Shown here in pieces: positions 43,143-52,361 of a stretch of DNA of 64,000 nucleotides. How positions within the stretch are numbered: position 1 is the first letter of the stretch; every line of letters starts with the position of its first letter. The position numbers and the translations under genes are program-made. The notes beneath the pieces were generated by a model. The model was not told the origin of the DNA. It made no database searches and saw only the letters and a program-made list of their open reading frames with translations. Source of the stretch: Elusimicrobia bacterium UBA5214 (lineage in GTDB: Bacteria > Elusimicrobiota > UBA5214); contig DHVG01000026.1 in NCBI GenBank assembly GCA_002412545.1, positions 38,013-102,012 of the forward strand. Direction: 5' to 3'.

Positions 43143-44867
43143 TTAATTAATTTTAAATTGTTCAATTGTTTTCTTCAGTCGGACGGCTAATTCTGATAGT
43201 TGCCGTATAGTATTAACTATCTGTTCGGCACTAATTGCGGTCTGTTTGGAAAGACTGTTCATTTCACGCATTGTCGTGACTACCTGTTCAGAAGCGGTTC
43301 TCTGTTGCTGAGTTGCCAGACGGATTTGTCGTGCGGCATCCGATGTTTGTTGAGTCATAGTCAGTATTTCTTCTAAGACCGTGCGTACTTTACCCGATAA
43401 TTCCACTCCTTTATCTACTTTTTTTGTTACTTCTTCAATTGACATTACCGAAGCAGTTGCTGCATTTTGTATTTCACTAACTAAATTACCAATTTCTTTA
43501 GCTTGAGTAGCAACATTCCCGGCTAATTTTCTTATTTCAACCGCAACCACAGCAAACCCTTTACCGGCTTCACCAGCACGTGCCGCTTCAATTGCTGCAT
43601 TTAAGGCTAAAAGATTGGTCTGTTCAGCAATATCACTGATTATATTAACTATCTGTCCAATTGCTTGCGATTTTTCACCCAGAGAAACTATCTCTTTTGC
43701 ACTCGTTTCGGTGCTACCTTTAATTGCTTCCATACCGTGCAGGGCATCTTCCACTGCACTGTGCCCAGCTTGACTATGGATTAAACTCTCCTCGGCTAAT
43801 TTCGCTACAAAATCGGCACTTTCTGAAATTTGCTTTGCGGTAGCCGAAAGTTCTTCAATTGTGCCACTTGTTTCTGCAATTGAAGCTGACTGCTCGGTAG
43901 ACGAAGTTGCCTGTTGTCTTGCGGTAGTAAGAATCTCTACTGCAGTAGTGTCAATTTGCATTCCTGCTTCACGAATTTCTTTAGCTAAGGAACTCAAACT
44001 GACAATCATGGTATTGAAAGCATCCGCAAGGTCACCTTTAGCATCAACAAACATCGAAAGGTCACCTTTGGCAATTTCTTTCGCCTGGGTAGCGACCTGC
44101 CGTAAGTTTACCAACATCTCCTGGAAACTATGTCCTAACTCACCAATTTCATCCTGAGTATCAACCTTTACATCTACGGAGAGATTGCCTTTACCAATTG
44201 CCTCGGATACCCATACTAAGTCACCAACCGGTTTGACAATTACCCGGACAGTATAAATTACCCCAAGCACACCAATTAGAATAAGAATAAAAGTAAGCAA
44301 ACTACCGACGAGGGACATCTGCCAAATAGTTGCCTCCAAATTCTTCAAAGACATACCTACGCGAACCACACCAATTTTAACCCTCTTCTGTGTTTCCGGG
44401 TCAACACTTTCTACCGGGACAGTAATATCGTATACCGATTCCCCGGGTTTAACTTCATAGCGGAAAACTGAAGTTTCCAAAGTTTTAATTGCTTGTTCAT
44501 TAACTTCTCCACTCAACGCTTTTGTTTCCAAACCCGTAGAAGTAGACGCCAAGGAAATGCCCTGTAGATCCTGAATAAGGCAGTAAGCTAAATCCTTTTC
44601 TTGAATAACACTTTTAATCACTCGTTGAAGCATATCCTCGCTACCAATAGAAATACCATATTCACTGTTGTAAGCAAGACTTCTCGTTAAAGCAAGTCCT
44701 CTTTCAATCAAATTCTCCCGCATATTTCTCCTAAACATATAACCAGCAATCACGCTAAAACTTATCGCAACTAAAGTAATCATTCCTACTGTCGGGATAA
44801 TAAATTTAATCCGTACACTTCTTGTCCGTTTTAATAAAAAATCAAAAATCGCCATATTTTCCCTCAA
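43143..44867 (-). CDS. methyl-accepting chemotaxis protein
   Basis: 574-aa membrane receptor. TM1 about 21-46, periplasmic sensor about 47-185 of unassigned type, TM2 about 186-212, HAMP about 213-265, a second HAMP-like stretch, then the signalling domain with the hairpin tip [20 protein letters not shown] and EIRKLAG. GAGGG lies just before the ATG. No CxxCH is seen in the sensor. Only receptor in the window; the sensed signal is unknown, though flanking cytochrome genes suggest electron acceptors. Confidence 0.93.
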   Translation of the reverse strand: MRENMAIFDFLLKRTRSVRIKFIIPTVGMITLVAISFSVIAGYMFRRNMRENLIERGLALTRSLAYNSEYGISIGSEDMLQRVIKSVIQEKDLAYCLIQDLQGISLASTSTGLETKALSGEVNEQAIKTLETSVFRYEVKPGESVYDITVPVESVDPETQKRVKIGVVRVGMSLKNLEATIWQMSLVGSLLTFILILIGVLGVIYTVRVIVKPVGDLVWVSEAIGKGNLSVDVKVDTQDEIGELGHSFQEMLVNLRQVATQAKEIAKGDLSMFVDAKGDLADAFNTMIVSLSSLAKEIREAGMQIDTTAVEILTTARQQATSSTEQSASIAETSGTIEELSATAKQISESADFVAKLAEESLIHSQAGHSAVEDALHGMEAIKGSTETSAKEIVSLGEKSQAIGQIVNIISDIAEQTNLLALNAAIEAARAGEAGKGFAVVAVEIRKLAGNVATQAKEIGNLVSEIQNAATASVMSIEEVTKKVDKGVELSGKVRTVLEEILTMTQQTSDAARQIRLATQQQRTASEQVVTTMREMNSLSKQTAISAEQIVNTIRQLSELAVRLKKTIEQFKIN

Positions 44868-44937
44868 AATTCTAACATCTTCTCTCGTCTATTTCAGAGA
44901 GTTTTGGGGTTCTTTTCTGAACGAATTGTTGGATTTC

Positions 44938-45022
44938 AGCCTATAGCCTTTAGCCATTAGCCATTAGTTAAATTTTCAACAAGGAAAAGGCTAATTGCTG
45001 ACGACTATTGGCTAATGGCTGA
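44938..45022. repeat. intergenic word palindrome, GCCATTAG family
   Basis: AGCCTATAGCCTTTAGCC and ATTAGCCATTAG opposed to GGCTAATTGCTGACG and ATTGGCTAATGGCTG. Related copies at 50845-50916 and 52291-52352. Confidence 0.8.
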
Positions 45023-45027
45023 ATTTC

Positions 45028-45720
45028 TTACTCTTTCTTCTTCTCCGGTGGTTTAAACTCAGGGAAAAGATGCAGGATTTCTTTCTCAATTACATTTAAC
45101 TCTTTACTTACCGCATTCCAGTCAACTATTGTCGGTGCTTTCTCTGTCGTTTTCTCTTCCACAGCATAAGGTGAAGTTGCCCCGATTAAATAAAATACTC
45201 TTTGAAAAACCTTTTTCAAAGTCAAATCAGTTTTGAATTCTTTCTCTTTAATTTTCGGTGATAACAGTAAGTAGTCAAGGTAACCGGTACGAATAAATGT
45301 GCGCAGACGAACCGTTGACTGTTCAGCGATTGTCTCGGTAGAAATAAGAATTGAGAAAAGGTCCTTCATATCGTAAAAGATTGTCTTACGGATGGTCAAA
45401 ATAATAAGTTCTTTTTCTTTATTTTCCAGAGCGGTCTTCAGTTCTTTCTCCAGGTCAACTTCAAACTTTGCTTTTATCACTTCAAGAATTTCATGGATAA
45501 AAGGAACTGATTTGCTTACTTTTTCGTAATCTTCCTTTACAGTAAAGTTAAGCATTGTTTCGTAAAGAGTTACTGACGGTATCTTCATCCGGTCACGATA
45601 TTCCTGTGCTTGCAGGTCTTTAGCCCAGAGTAGCTGTGTTGCCTCCAGAGAATCTGGTCGGACTGGAAGAACAAAATTAAATAGAAGTAGAAAAATAATA
45701 TATTTACGCATCATAACCAT
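45028..45720 (-). CDS. hypothetical exported protein
   Basis: 230 aa, family not recognised. Signal peptide (MRKYIIFLLLFNFVLPVRPDS), then a mostly helical, charged protein with no cysteine and a Pro/Lys-rich end. IPSVTLYETMLNFTVKEDY and FIRTGYLDYLLLSPKIKEKE stand out but match nothing I know. It lies between the MCP and the heme porin, so a periplasmic role with the cytochrome system is plausible but unproven. Confidence 0.7.
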   Translation of the reverse strand: MVMMRKYIIFLLLFNFVLPVRPDSLEATQLLWAKDLQAQEYRDRMKIPSVTLYETMLNFTVKEDYEKVSKSVPFIHEILEVIKAKFEVDLEKELKTALENKEKELIILTIRKTIFYDMKDLFSILISTETIAEQSTVRLRTFIRTGYLDYLLLSPKIKEKEFKTDLTLKKVFQRVFYLIGATSPYAVEEKTTEKAPTIVDWNAVSKELNVIEKEILHLFPEFKPPEKKKE

Positions 45721-45723
45721 CCT

Positions 45724-45825
45724 GTTTGATTACAATGATTTTTAACCGACGATTACAGTAATAAAATCTTTGTTTTCTCCACTTAATCACCGTAATCAGA
45801 AGTTAGTAATCACTGTAATCATTTT
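45724..45825. repeat. intergenic word palindrome, GATTACAGTGATT family
   Basis: GATTACAATGATTTTTAACC, ACGATTACAGTAAT opposed to AATCACCGTAATCAG, AATCACTGTAATCAT. Confidence 0.8.
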
Positions 45826-45829
45826 TTAC

Positions 45830-47083
45830 TTAGAAGGCAGCCGAAAGAGAAAACATATACCCATCGTTCTCTATTTTAGTAACTGCATTCGGTTCATCAA
45901 CCATCTGGTATTCAAGTTTAAAGAGCATGTGTGCATACGGTGAAAATGCTAAACCTACTGTCCAACGGTTACGGTCATATTCATCCTTTACATCTTTATT
46001 CGGGTCAATCATATCGTAACGGAGAGCTACTTCTAAGTAATTCAAATGTTTTTTCCCTTCAAGGATTCTGTAGGCAACTCGGAGGTAATAGCCCTCAAGA
46101 GTAAAACTACCTTTTACTCCAGTAGCTACAGTGGTAGATGTACCACTACTACTTAGGATTCCTTCATCTGCTTCCACTTTCCGAGTAACATATTCGCCGC
46201 GGATACTCAGTTTGCCTAAATTTATATCCCCATCCATCCCGAAGAGATTAACCCCGTAATCTTCCTTCTTATCATATTTACCGGTAGCATAAGAAAGACC
46301 AATTTCCGTACCTTCTTTCAGTGAAAATCCAACCCTCCCGGCAATGGTTTTATTTGAGTTGTTGTCCCAATTCTCTTGACGATGATGTGGAGCATGACAG
46401 AGCAAACATTGGTCTTTAGGCTCAATAGGAAGAGTTGCATTTCCATGTTTGTGCCCATGACAGTGGAAACAGTCGGTTTCTTGTTTCAATCCATTAACGA
46501 CGGCTAAATCGTATTCCACTTTCATTTTTTCTTTTACTGGCACTTCTCCCTTAAAATTAATCCCCACATCACGCCAGTTATTTGCCGGTAAAGTCAGCGG
46601 AAAGAGTTTCCAATAACCGGGACGAGATATACTCGGTTCCCGTGGTAATTGTTCCCGTAAAGAATAGATATATGGACGAGAGATTAACTTACGGAAAAGA
46701 GTATAGTAGTTCACTTCTGCTCCCGGACCGAAAGGAACAAAAAATTTGCCGATGGCTAAGTTGGCATAACGGTTCAGTTTCCAGTCAATTTTTGTTTGCA
46801 CAAAATTAAGATACTTGTAGAAATCACGCTGTCCCGCCTCAATTTCAACTACGGTATTAACATTTTCCCTAATTGCTGAATTGAACATCAGGTAGAGGTT
46901 CCAGATTTTGAAGTCAGCAACTCCTTCTACATAACCCTTTTCCTGGAAGTTTATGAACTGCCAGTCAAAAAAAGCATGAACTTCCGGGAACGCCTCGGGA
47001 AAACCGTAAATCGGTTTTTCCTGCGCCACGGTTTGACCAACCACTAACAACATAACCACTAAAAAAGAAACTATCCTGCCCAT
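45830..47083 (-). CDS. outer-membrane porin-like protein with two heme c motifs
   Basis: 417 aa. Start at the ATG at 47083, preceded by GGAGG at ideal spacing and followed by a signal peptide (MGRIVSFLVVMLLVVGQTVA). The mature protein has alternating beta-strand pattern, aromatic strand ends and a C-terminal Phe (MFSLSAAF), as in outer-membrane barrels. CFHCH and CLLCH lie 16 residues apart in a central loop rich in His. A heme-bearing barrel could act as an electron conduit or scaffold for the adjacent nine-heme cytochrome. Precise family not recognised. Confidence 0.8.
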   Translation of the reverse strand: MGRIVSFLVVMLLVVGQTVAQEKPIYGFPEAFPEVHAFFDWQFINFQEKGYVEGVADFKIWNLYLMFNSAIRENVNTVVEIEAGQRDFYKYLNFVQTKIDWKLNRYANLAIGKFFVPFGPGAEVNYYTLFRKLISRPYIYSLREQLPREPSISRPGYWKLFPLTLPANNWRDVGINFKGEVPVKEKMKVEYDLAVVNGLKQETDCFHCHGHKHGNATLPIEPKDQCLLCHAPHHRQENWDNNSNKTIAGRVGFSLKEGTEIGLSYATGKYDKKEDYGVNLFGMDGDINLGKLSIRGEYVTRKVEADEGILSSSGTSTTVATGVKGSFTLEGYYLRVAYRILEGKKHLNYLEVALRYDMIDPNKDVKDEYDRNRWTVGLAFSPYAHMLFKLEYQMVDEPNAVTKIENDGYMFSLSAAF

Positions 47084-47147
47084 TTTTGTCGCCTCCTCTT
47101 TCTTTCTTAAAAAACCATTTATCATTGCCATAATCCACACCACCCCC

Positions 47148-47217
47148 CTTTTTTTTATCGGTAGACCATGCCTGCAGGTGTAAAGCCCCCGATGTAACAT
47201 CGGGGTGACCTATCGGC
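47148..47217. repeat. hairpin repeat between PorV-like and porin genes
   Basis: CCCCGATGT-A-ACATCGGGG (47187-47205), 9-bp stem, flanked by CCTGCAGG and ACC-TATCGG words. In reverse it codes a GLYTCRHGLP peptide in the discarded longer frame of the porin. Confidence 0.75.
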
Positions 47218-47225
47218 AAAATTTC

Positions 47226-48137
47226 CTAAAACCGGGCACTAAACGATACCCGATGAGTAAGTCCAAAATCAGTATAAGGAACAACTGCGTAATCTATCCG
47301 GTATGCTCTAAACTTGAACCCTAAACCGCAGGTTAAACCGACAAGGTCATTCCCATATTCGTAACCGAAACGGAGAAGAAAAACTTGTTTCAAAAGATAT
47401 TCCAGACCGATACCGGCACGGAAATCTTTATCCAGAGAATAATTGAGTGCCAGCGCAGTCAATAATTTGCCCTTAAGTAATGAATAAGTACCACCTAAAC
47501 GGAAGTTCATCGGTAAAGAATCATCTTTTAGTTTTGTACCAATATTCTGCACGGCAAAACCTATTTTCATCCTACTTAATTTCCATAATCCTCCTAAGTC
47601 CAGAGCATAAGCGTTCGCGGAACTGTCGTCAAGTTTTTCATTGATTACTTTCAAACTTAAACCCAAAGAAAGATTATTAAAAATTCTTCGTCCGTAAGAT
47701 AAAATTAGGGTAAGCGCTCCGGCAGTATAATTACCGTCTTTCTCGTAACGGTCGCCCGTAGGAGAAGCGTCCAATTCTCTTACCCTTTCAATACTCGTGT
47801 TCAGGTAATTTATTCCGATTGCATAAGCACTCAATTTTTGCGGACAGACAAACCCTAAAAAACCATAATTGATACTCTCTACATAACTAAGGTAGGAGGC
47901 AGTAAATTCTTTACTTTTTAATTGTCCCAATCCTGCCGGGTTCCAGTAAATTGCGTTCGCTTCGTCCGCTACCGCGACATAAGCATTACCCAGAGCTACA
48001 GCTCTGGCATCAGGAGCAAGTTTAAGAAAATCAGCCGCACCGGTCCCGACACCACCAGCGTAAGAGACAGTGGCTAAGTGGATAAGTGAATAAGTGAATA
48101 AGAAAACAAATGGAAACTTAAAATTGTTTTTTTTCAT
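47226..48137 (-). CDS. PorV/UPF0164-family outer-membrane protein
   Basis: 303 aa. Starts at the ATG at 48137, 9 nt after GAGG. Signal peptide ending SYA, then GGVGTGAADFLKLAPDARAVALGNAYVAVAD and IYWNPAGLGQL, the hallmark of PorV/PorQ-like barrels; C-terminal Phe (SFSARF). PorV proteins take part in T9SS secretion or lipid/cargo handling in FCB bacteria. The next gene encodes a cytochrome with a T9SS-type tail, so shuttle function is plausible. The signal peptide core is encoded by a tandem word repeat (48072-48102). Confidence 0.87.
   Translation of the reverse strand: MKKNNFKFPFVFLFTYSLIHLATVSYAGGVGTGAADFLKLAPDARAVALGNAYVAVADEANAIYWNPAGLGQLKSKEFTASYLSYVESINYGFLGFVCPQKLSAYAIGINYLNTSIERVRELDASPTGDRYEKDGNYTAGALTLILSYGRRIFNNLSLGLSLKVINEKLDDSSANAYALDLGGLWKLSRMKIGFAVQNIGTKLKDDSLPMNFRLGGTYSLLKGKLLTALALNYSLDKDFRAGIGLEYLLKQVFLLRFGYEYGNDLVGLTCGLGFKFRAYRIDYAVVPYTDFGLTHRVSFSARF
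48072..48102. repeat. word repeat coding a signal-peptide core
   Basis: AAGTGGATAAGTGAATAAG words in tandem; on the minus strand they encode LFTYSLIHLATV of the PorV-like signal peptide. Confidence 0.75.
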
Positions 48138-48181
48138 TGGTTCTATCCTCATCAGCGATTATTTTTTTGCTATGCCTTATA

Positions 48182-49615
48182 CTATTTAATTAAAGTAAAT
48201 TTGCCGGTCTGTTTCTTGCCGTCCGAGGATTCAATAAGAAAAAGATATATCCCCCGGGCACACTCTTCTTTATCTTCGTTTTTCCCATCCCAGTAAGCAC
48301 AATTCTCCGTCCCGGCAGTAACTTCTCTAACAAATTTTCCGGATAGAGTGTAAATTTTTACCTTTGACCCGTCGGGAATTTTAGCAAAAACCAAAACCCC
48401 GTCCCTTGCTTCTCTAATTTTAAAGGGGTTAGGATAAACTACTACATTCAGTGGGTCAGCCGGAAAAGCTCGTGCAGTTAATGTGAATAGTGTTGCCAAA
48501 TCATTACTTGCGGTACTCGTACTTTTCAGTGGTGCAGTTACCCCATTATGACAGGAAGTACAGGAATCGTTCAGATTTACCTTTACCGTTACATAAGTAG
48601 CACCAACTCTTTCTCTTTTTGTTTTAGTTAGATTTTTCTTTACCGGGTCAATAATTTCAAAAGTGTGGTTAACTACTGAGTGTTGGGTAGTCTTTGGCAT
48701 ATGACATCCGGTACAGGTAGTTCCGGATTTGTAACTTGTTGAAGTAGTAACCGTAAACTTATGTCGCGAATGGACTCCTTTCTTCTTATCCGGGTGACAG
48801 GAATAACAGAGTTCATTATCTTCACTATCCAGTGTGGTATCACCGCTATATTCTGAACCATGTGCATCATGACAACCAACACAAGTAATTTTGTTGTCCC
48901 AGTGTTTACTCCATTTTAGTCCGTTCACTCCGTGTCCCCAGTCGGCATAATTACCGCTACCTAAATCCCAATAATAATCAGCAAAAGTAACCGTAGTACC
49001 ACTAATAATATATTTGTCACCAGGTTGAAAAATATAAAGATAATCAGTCAGCACATTACCAGGGGTAAATGCTCCGCTTGAGTAGCCAAAACCAACTACT
49101 TCTTTCCAGGGATAATTAAAACTACCGGGAGTTCCATCGGCTTTTAGACTTTTACCTCTAACATGGCAGGCGCTACAAACATCAAGAGAGCGTTCCGCAC
49201 TTAATTCTCCGTAATTAACAATTTTCGGGTCACCACCGTGTTTATTTATTTTACCTTCTCTACCGAAGTGACACTCTCCACAGACTTTCTGATGTTCGCT
49301 TCCTGGACCGTGACAGGCTTCACAACCAACATATCCTTCAGTATAGGTGGCAGTGGCAGTTGATTTCACAATATAACCGGTAGTATGACAACCGACACAA
49401 CTGGCACTTTTGTGATTGGTGGTGCTATGCTTCGTTTCCAGCCAGGAATTATACTTTGCTGGATGACAGACCGCACAATTGGTAGAACCAATATACTCAT
49501 AGGAAGTCGCTCCCACTTTTGAACCGACAACCGCGAATAGAATAAAAACTAAACCTAAGAACAATTCTTTTATATCTTCCTTTTTCTTCCTCAAAAAACC
49601 TTCTTTCTTTATCAT
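48182..49615 (-). CDS. secreted nine-heme cytochrome c with T9SS-type C-terminal module
   Basis: 477 aa. Signal/anchor helix about 18-36, then nine CxxCH motifs: CAVCH, CVGCH, CEACH, CGECH, CSACH, CVGCH, CYSCH, CTGCH, CTSCH, in the style of DmsE/cytochrome c554-like proteins (NCAVCHPAKYNSW). The C-terminal 80 residues (VYPNPFK, VKIYTLSGKFVRE, WDGKN, ARGIYLFLI) form a FlgD-like beta module typical of T9SS-secreted proteins in FCB-type bacteria. An extracellular or surface electron carrier is likely. Neighbours are the PorV-like protein and the heme porin. Confidence 0.9.
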   Translation of the reverse strand: MIKKEGFLRKKKEDIKELFLGLVFILFAVVGSKVGATSYEYIGSTNCAVCHPAKYNSWLETKHSTTNHKSASCVGCHTTGYIVKSTATATYTEGYVGCEACHGPGSEHQKVCGECHFGREGKINKHGGDPKIVNYGELSAERSLDVCSACHVRGKSLKADGTPGSFNYPWKEVVGFGYSSGAFTPGNVLTDYLYIFQPGDKYIISGTTVTFADYYWDLGSGNYADWGHGVNGLKWSKHWDNKITCVGCHDAHGSEYSGDTTLDSEDNELCYSCHPDKKKGVHSRHKFTVTTSTSYKSGTTCTGCHMPKTTQHSVVNHTFEIIDPVKKNLTKTKRERVGATYVTVKVNLNDSCTSCHNGVTAPLKSTSTASNDLATLFTLTARAFPADPLNVVVYPNPFKIREARDGVLVFAKIPDGSKVKIYTLSGKFVREVTAGTENCAYWDGKNEDKEECARGIYLFLIESSDGKKQTGKFTLIK

Positions 49616-49645
49616 TACCGGATATCTCCTTTTGTTAAGGAATTT

Positions 49646-50821
49646 TTAGATAGATTTTACAATATTTTCCAAATTAAGTAAACCCAGAATTTTATTTTCC
49701 CAGTGTGTTTGTGCCGACAAATATTCAATTCTTCCTTTTTCAATAGTTGCTAATGGCGGCTCAAAAGTATCCGCCGTCAAACTAACTACATCATAAATTA
49801 CATCTACTAAAAAACCAACTTTCATCCTTTCAATTTGTGCAATAACAATTTTTATTTTACCATTAGTTACCAAATTATTCCACTCTTGAGAAACGGTTAA
49901 ACCAATCCCGAATAGACGGGACAAATTTACCACCGGAATCAATTCGCCACGGAGATTAATTATTCCCGCAAGATGGACTGGCACTGAAGGAAGATAAACT
50001 ATTTTTCTTGGTTTAACTATTTCTTTAACTTGATTTATTACTAATCCATAGAGTCCTTCCCCTACCGAAAAGGTTAAAACTTGTTTTTTTTCTTTTTCTT
50101 CAATGGTTTTTCTTTTACTTAATTCAAAGGCACGCTGGTGAAGGATATTTCTAAATATTTTTTCTTCGGAAGTTAATTTTTCTAACTGTTCTAAAGGTAT
50201 AACCTTCTCCAAATCAGAGGCAGTCACCTCCTGAGAAGTAATCACCTCTAAAAGTATTTTCTGCTCATAAGATAAAATTTTGTTTAAATCAAGTAGTAAA
50301 AGTAACTGTTCCTCAAGTTCGGCAATACCAAAGAGAAAATTATGTAAAGGTAATGTCTCCAATGGTGGCTTTATTTTTTCTTTCTCAAGAGAAATAATCT
50401 CGCCAGTTGCATCCGCAATTAAACCGATAATTCGTTTGTCTATTTCAGTAATAATTATCTGCGTGTGGAGAGTATACCTTTCTTCACCGAGTGCAAACAT
50501 TTTCTTTAAACTGATTACCGGGACAATTTCACCGCGCACATCAATTATTCCTTCCACAAAAAATGGTGCTTTGGGCACCGGTGTAATTTCTACTAAACGC
50601 ACAATTTCTTTAACTCTATTAACCTCAATACTAAATTCTTCAACCCCAAGATAAAAAGTGATTACTTCTAATTTTTCTGGCAACTCCTCAAGGGAAACAG
50701 ACAGTGGAGCAGGAACTACTTTTGAGGCAATTATCTCTTCACCTCGCTGCGGCGAAGCGGGTTCAGTTTTTCTAAATAAACTTCTTCTGAGCGGGTCTGT
50801 ACCTAAAGGATTATGATTCAT
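49646..50821 (-). CDS. cheW: tandem CheW-domain protein
   Basis: 391 aa with two CheW domains: about 48-180 (ITFYLGVEEFSIEVNRVKEI, IIDVRGEIVPVISLKKMF) and about 255-390 (LTFSVGEGLYGLVINQVKEI, IINLRGELIPVVNLSRLFG). Couples receptors to CheA; a double CheW could bridge array units. The first 30 residues are low-complexity and partly repeat-coded. Upstream neighbours are a ParA ATPase and a CheY-like protein. Confidence 0.9.
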   Translation of the reverse strand: MNHNPLGTDPLRRSLFRKTEPASPQRGEEIIASKVVPAPLSVSLEELPEKLEVITFYLGVEEFSIEVNRVKEIVRLVEITPVPKAPFFVEGIIDVRGEIVPVISLKKMFALGEERYTLHTQIIITEIDKRIIGLIADATGEIISLEKEKIKPPLETLPLHNFLFGIAELEEQLLLLLDLNKILSYEQKILLEVITSQEVTASDLEKVIPLEQLEKLTSEEKIFRNILHQRAFELSKRKTIEEKEKKQVLTFSVGEGLYGLVINQVKEIVKPRKIVYLPSVPVHLAGIINLRGELIPVVNLSRLFGIGLTVSQEWNNLVTNGKIKIVIAQIERMKVGFLVDVIYDVVSLTADTFEPPLATIEKGRIEYLSAQTHWENKILGLLNLENIVKSI

Positions 50822-50844
50822 CTTAATTTTATACAGAAAACTTT

Positions 50845-50916
50845 TGGCTAATAGCCATCAGCCGACAGCCCTTAGCTCTAATTACTTTATAGGCTAATGG
50901 CTGAAGGCTAAAGGCT
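50845..50916. repeat. intergenic word palindrome, GCCATTAG family
   Basis: GGCTAATAGCCATCAGCC, GACAGCCCTTAGC opposed to AGGCTAATGGCTGAAGG, CTAAAGGCT. It contains the parA TAG stop. Confidence 0.8.
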
Positions 50917-51693
50917 TTCTTCCAAGCTTTCTCTACGGAGAACTTCTAAGGTTAAATTTCTGAATTCTTCAGCCGCTTTTGAACCCGGTGCATATTCATA
51001 GATTGTCTGATGATAACTTGCCGCTTCATCAAGTTTTACATCTTTACTCAAGCACTGATTAAAGAATAAATCCCCAAAATGTTCTTTTACTTTTTTAAGC
51101 ACTTCCTTTGAGAGTTCATTGTCTTCATAAAAAGTACCAATAACACCACTTATCTTTATTTTATGTCCAAGTTCCTCTTTGACTAAATCAATAATTGTTA
51201 TTAGATGAACTACACCCTCTAAAGCGAAATAACCTAACTGGACAGGTAAAAAAACTTCACTGGCAGTAGTTAAAGCATTTACAGTAAGTAAACTTAAAGA
51301 AGGCGGACAATCAATAAAGATGTAGTCAAAGGAATCAATTAGCGCAAAATCTTTTTGAATTTTTGTAGCCAAAATTTTCTCTCTTCCGGCACGGTTAACT
51401 AATTCAATTTCCGCCGCGGCTAAATTCAAATTTGCTGGTGCAAGAAATAAATTGTGTTCATTTGTCTGCCCGATAATTTCACTAAAAGGTCTATCTTCTT
51501 CACTCAAAACATCATAAATTGATTTTATTTCACTATGCACATCTACTCCTAAGGCAATACTCGCGTTCGCTTGTGGGTCAAGGTCAAGAAGAAGAACTTT
51601 TTTCTTTTCTTTTGCTAAACCGGCACTAAGATTAACCGCTAAAGTCGTCTTACCGACACCACCCTTCTGGTTGACAATGGCAATAATTTTCAC
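50908..51693 (-). CDS. parA: ParA/Soj-family ATPase
   Basis: 261 aa, deviant Walker [11 protein letters not shown] at residues 8-17, Walker [22 protein letters not shown]. Opens with GTG. No ParB partner is adjacent. Its place between cheW and a receiver gene suggests a chemotaxis-array positioner (ParC-like) rather than chromosome partition; this is inference from context. The last codon and TAG overlap the GCCATTAG-type spacer. Confidence 0.9.
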   Translation of the reverse strand: MKIIAIVNQKGGVGKTTLAVNLSAGLAKEKKKVLLLDLDPQANASIALGVDVHSEIKSIYDVLSEEDRPFSEIIGQTNEHNLFLAPANLNLAAAEIELVNRAGREKILATKIQKDFALIDSFDYIFIDCPPSLSLLTVNALTTASEVFLPVQLGYFALEGVVHLITIIDLVKEELGHKIKISGVIGTFYEDNELSKEVLKKVKEHFGDLFFNQCLSKDVKLDEAASYHQTIYEYAPGSKAAEEFRNLTLEVLRRESLEESL

Positions 51694-51726
51694 CCTCTAT
51701 CCAATTTCACCCAAGTCCAATTGTAT

Positions 51727-51836
51727 TTGATTACAGTGATTCTAAACTACCGATTACAATGATTTATCCAATGACAACTTATCACTGGTATCGTTCTTTT
51801 ATCACCGTAATCGCCGTTAATAATCATCGTAATCAT
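51727..51836. repeat. intergenic word palindrome, GATTACAGTGATT family
   Basis: GATTACAGTGATTCTAAAC, CGATTACAATGATTTAT opposed to ATCACCGTAATCGCCG, AATCATCGTAATCATC. Confidence 0.8.
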
Positions 51837-52223
51837 CTAAGTATTAATATTTTCTCCCTCAGAAGGAAAATATTTCTTTATTATTTCAAGTATCTGCGTA
51901 TGGTTAAAAGGTTTAGTAATATAACCATTCGCACCAGCTTTCTCACCCCAGGTTTTGTCCCAATCAGTATTCCGCTGACTAACTAAAATTACCGGTATAT
52001 TTTTTGTTCTTTCTTCAGTTTTTATTTTCCGACAGAGAACATAACCATTCATCTTCGGTAGGTTTATATCAAGAAAAATTAAATCCGGCTTCTCTTTCTT
52101 CAGTAGAGTTAACACCTCTAGACCATCTTCCGCATAAATGATTTCAAAACCATATTGTTTTAAATGGTAACCAATAAAACTTCTTACCGGTGGACTATCA
52201 TCAACGACTAAAATTTTTTTCAT
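51837..52223 (-). CDS. single-domain response regulator (CheY-like)
   Basis: 128 aa receiver: VVDDSPPVR with acidic pocket, acceptor Asp in LIFLDINLPKMNG (about residue 53), Thr/Ser in ILVSQRN and Lys in YITKPFNH. No output domain. It has its own promoter (52249-52277) and AGGAG 7 nt before the ATG. Probable diffusible output of CheA, or partner of the fused receiver; direction of control not decidable here. Confidence 0.93.
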   Translation of the reverse strand: MKKILVVDDSPPVRSFIGYHLKQYGFEIIYAEDGLEVLTLLKKEKPDLIFLDINLPKMNGYVLCRKIKTEERTKNIPVILVSQRNTDWDKTWGEKAGANGYITKPFNHTQILEIIKKYFPSEGENINT

Positions 52224-52248
52224 CAGTTCACTCCTAATTTACAAAAAT

Positions 52249-52277
52249 ATTTTATAAGATAAAACTATTCTTGTCAA
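52249..52277 (-). promoter_or_regulatory. consensus sigma-70 promoter for the CheY-like gene
   Basis: Minus strand TTGACA (52272-52277), 17-nt spacer, TAAAAT (52249-52254), about 26 nt before the start codon. Confidence 0.8.
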
Positions 52278-52290
52278 GTTTTATTAGTTA

Positions 52291-52352
52291 AAAGCCGTCA
52301 GCCCATAACCGTTAGCCCTTAACCGATGGCTGAAGGCTATTGGCTAACGGCA
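52291..52352. repeat. intergenic word palindrome, GCCATTAG family
   Basis: AAAGCCGTCAGCCCATAACC, GTTAGCCC opposed to GATGGCTGAAGGCTATTGG, CTAACGG. Confidence 0.75.
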
Positions 52353-52361
52353 GGATTCCCG

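Noticed and set aside
47084..47200. Longer N-terminus of the heme porin
   Set aside because: It would read through a palindromic repeat; the ATG at 47083 has an ideal ribosome site and a proper signal peptide.
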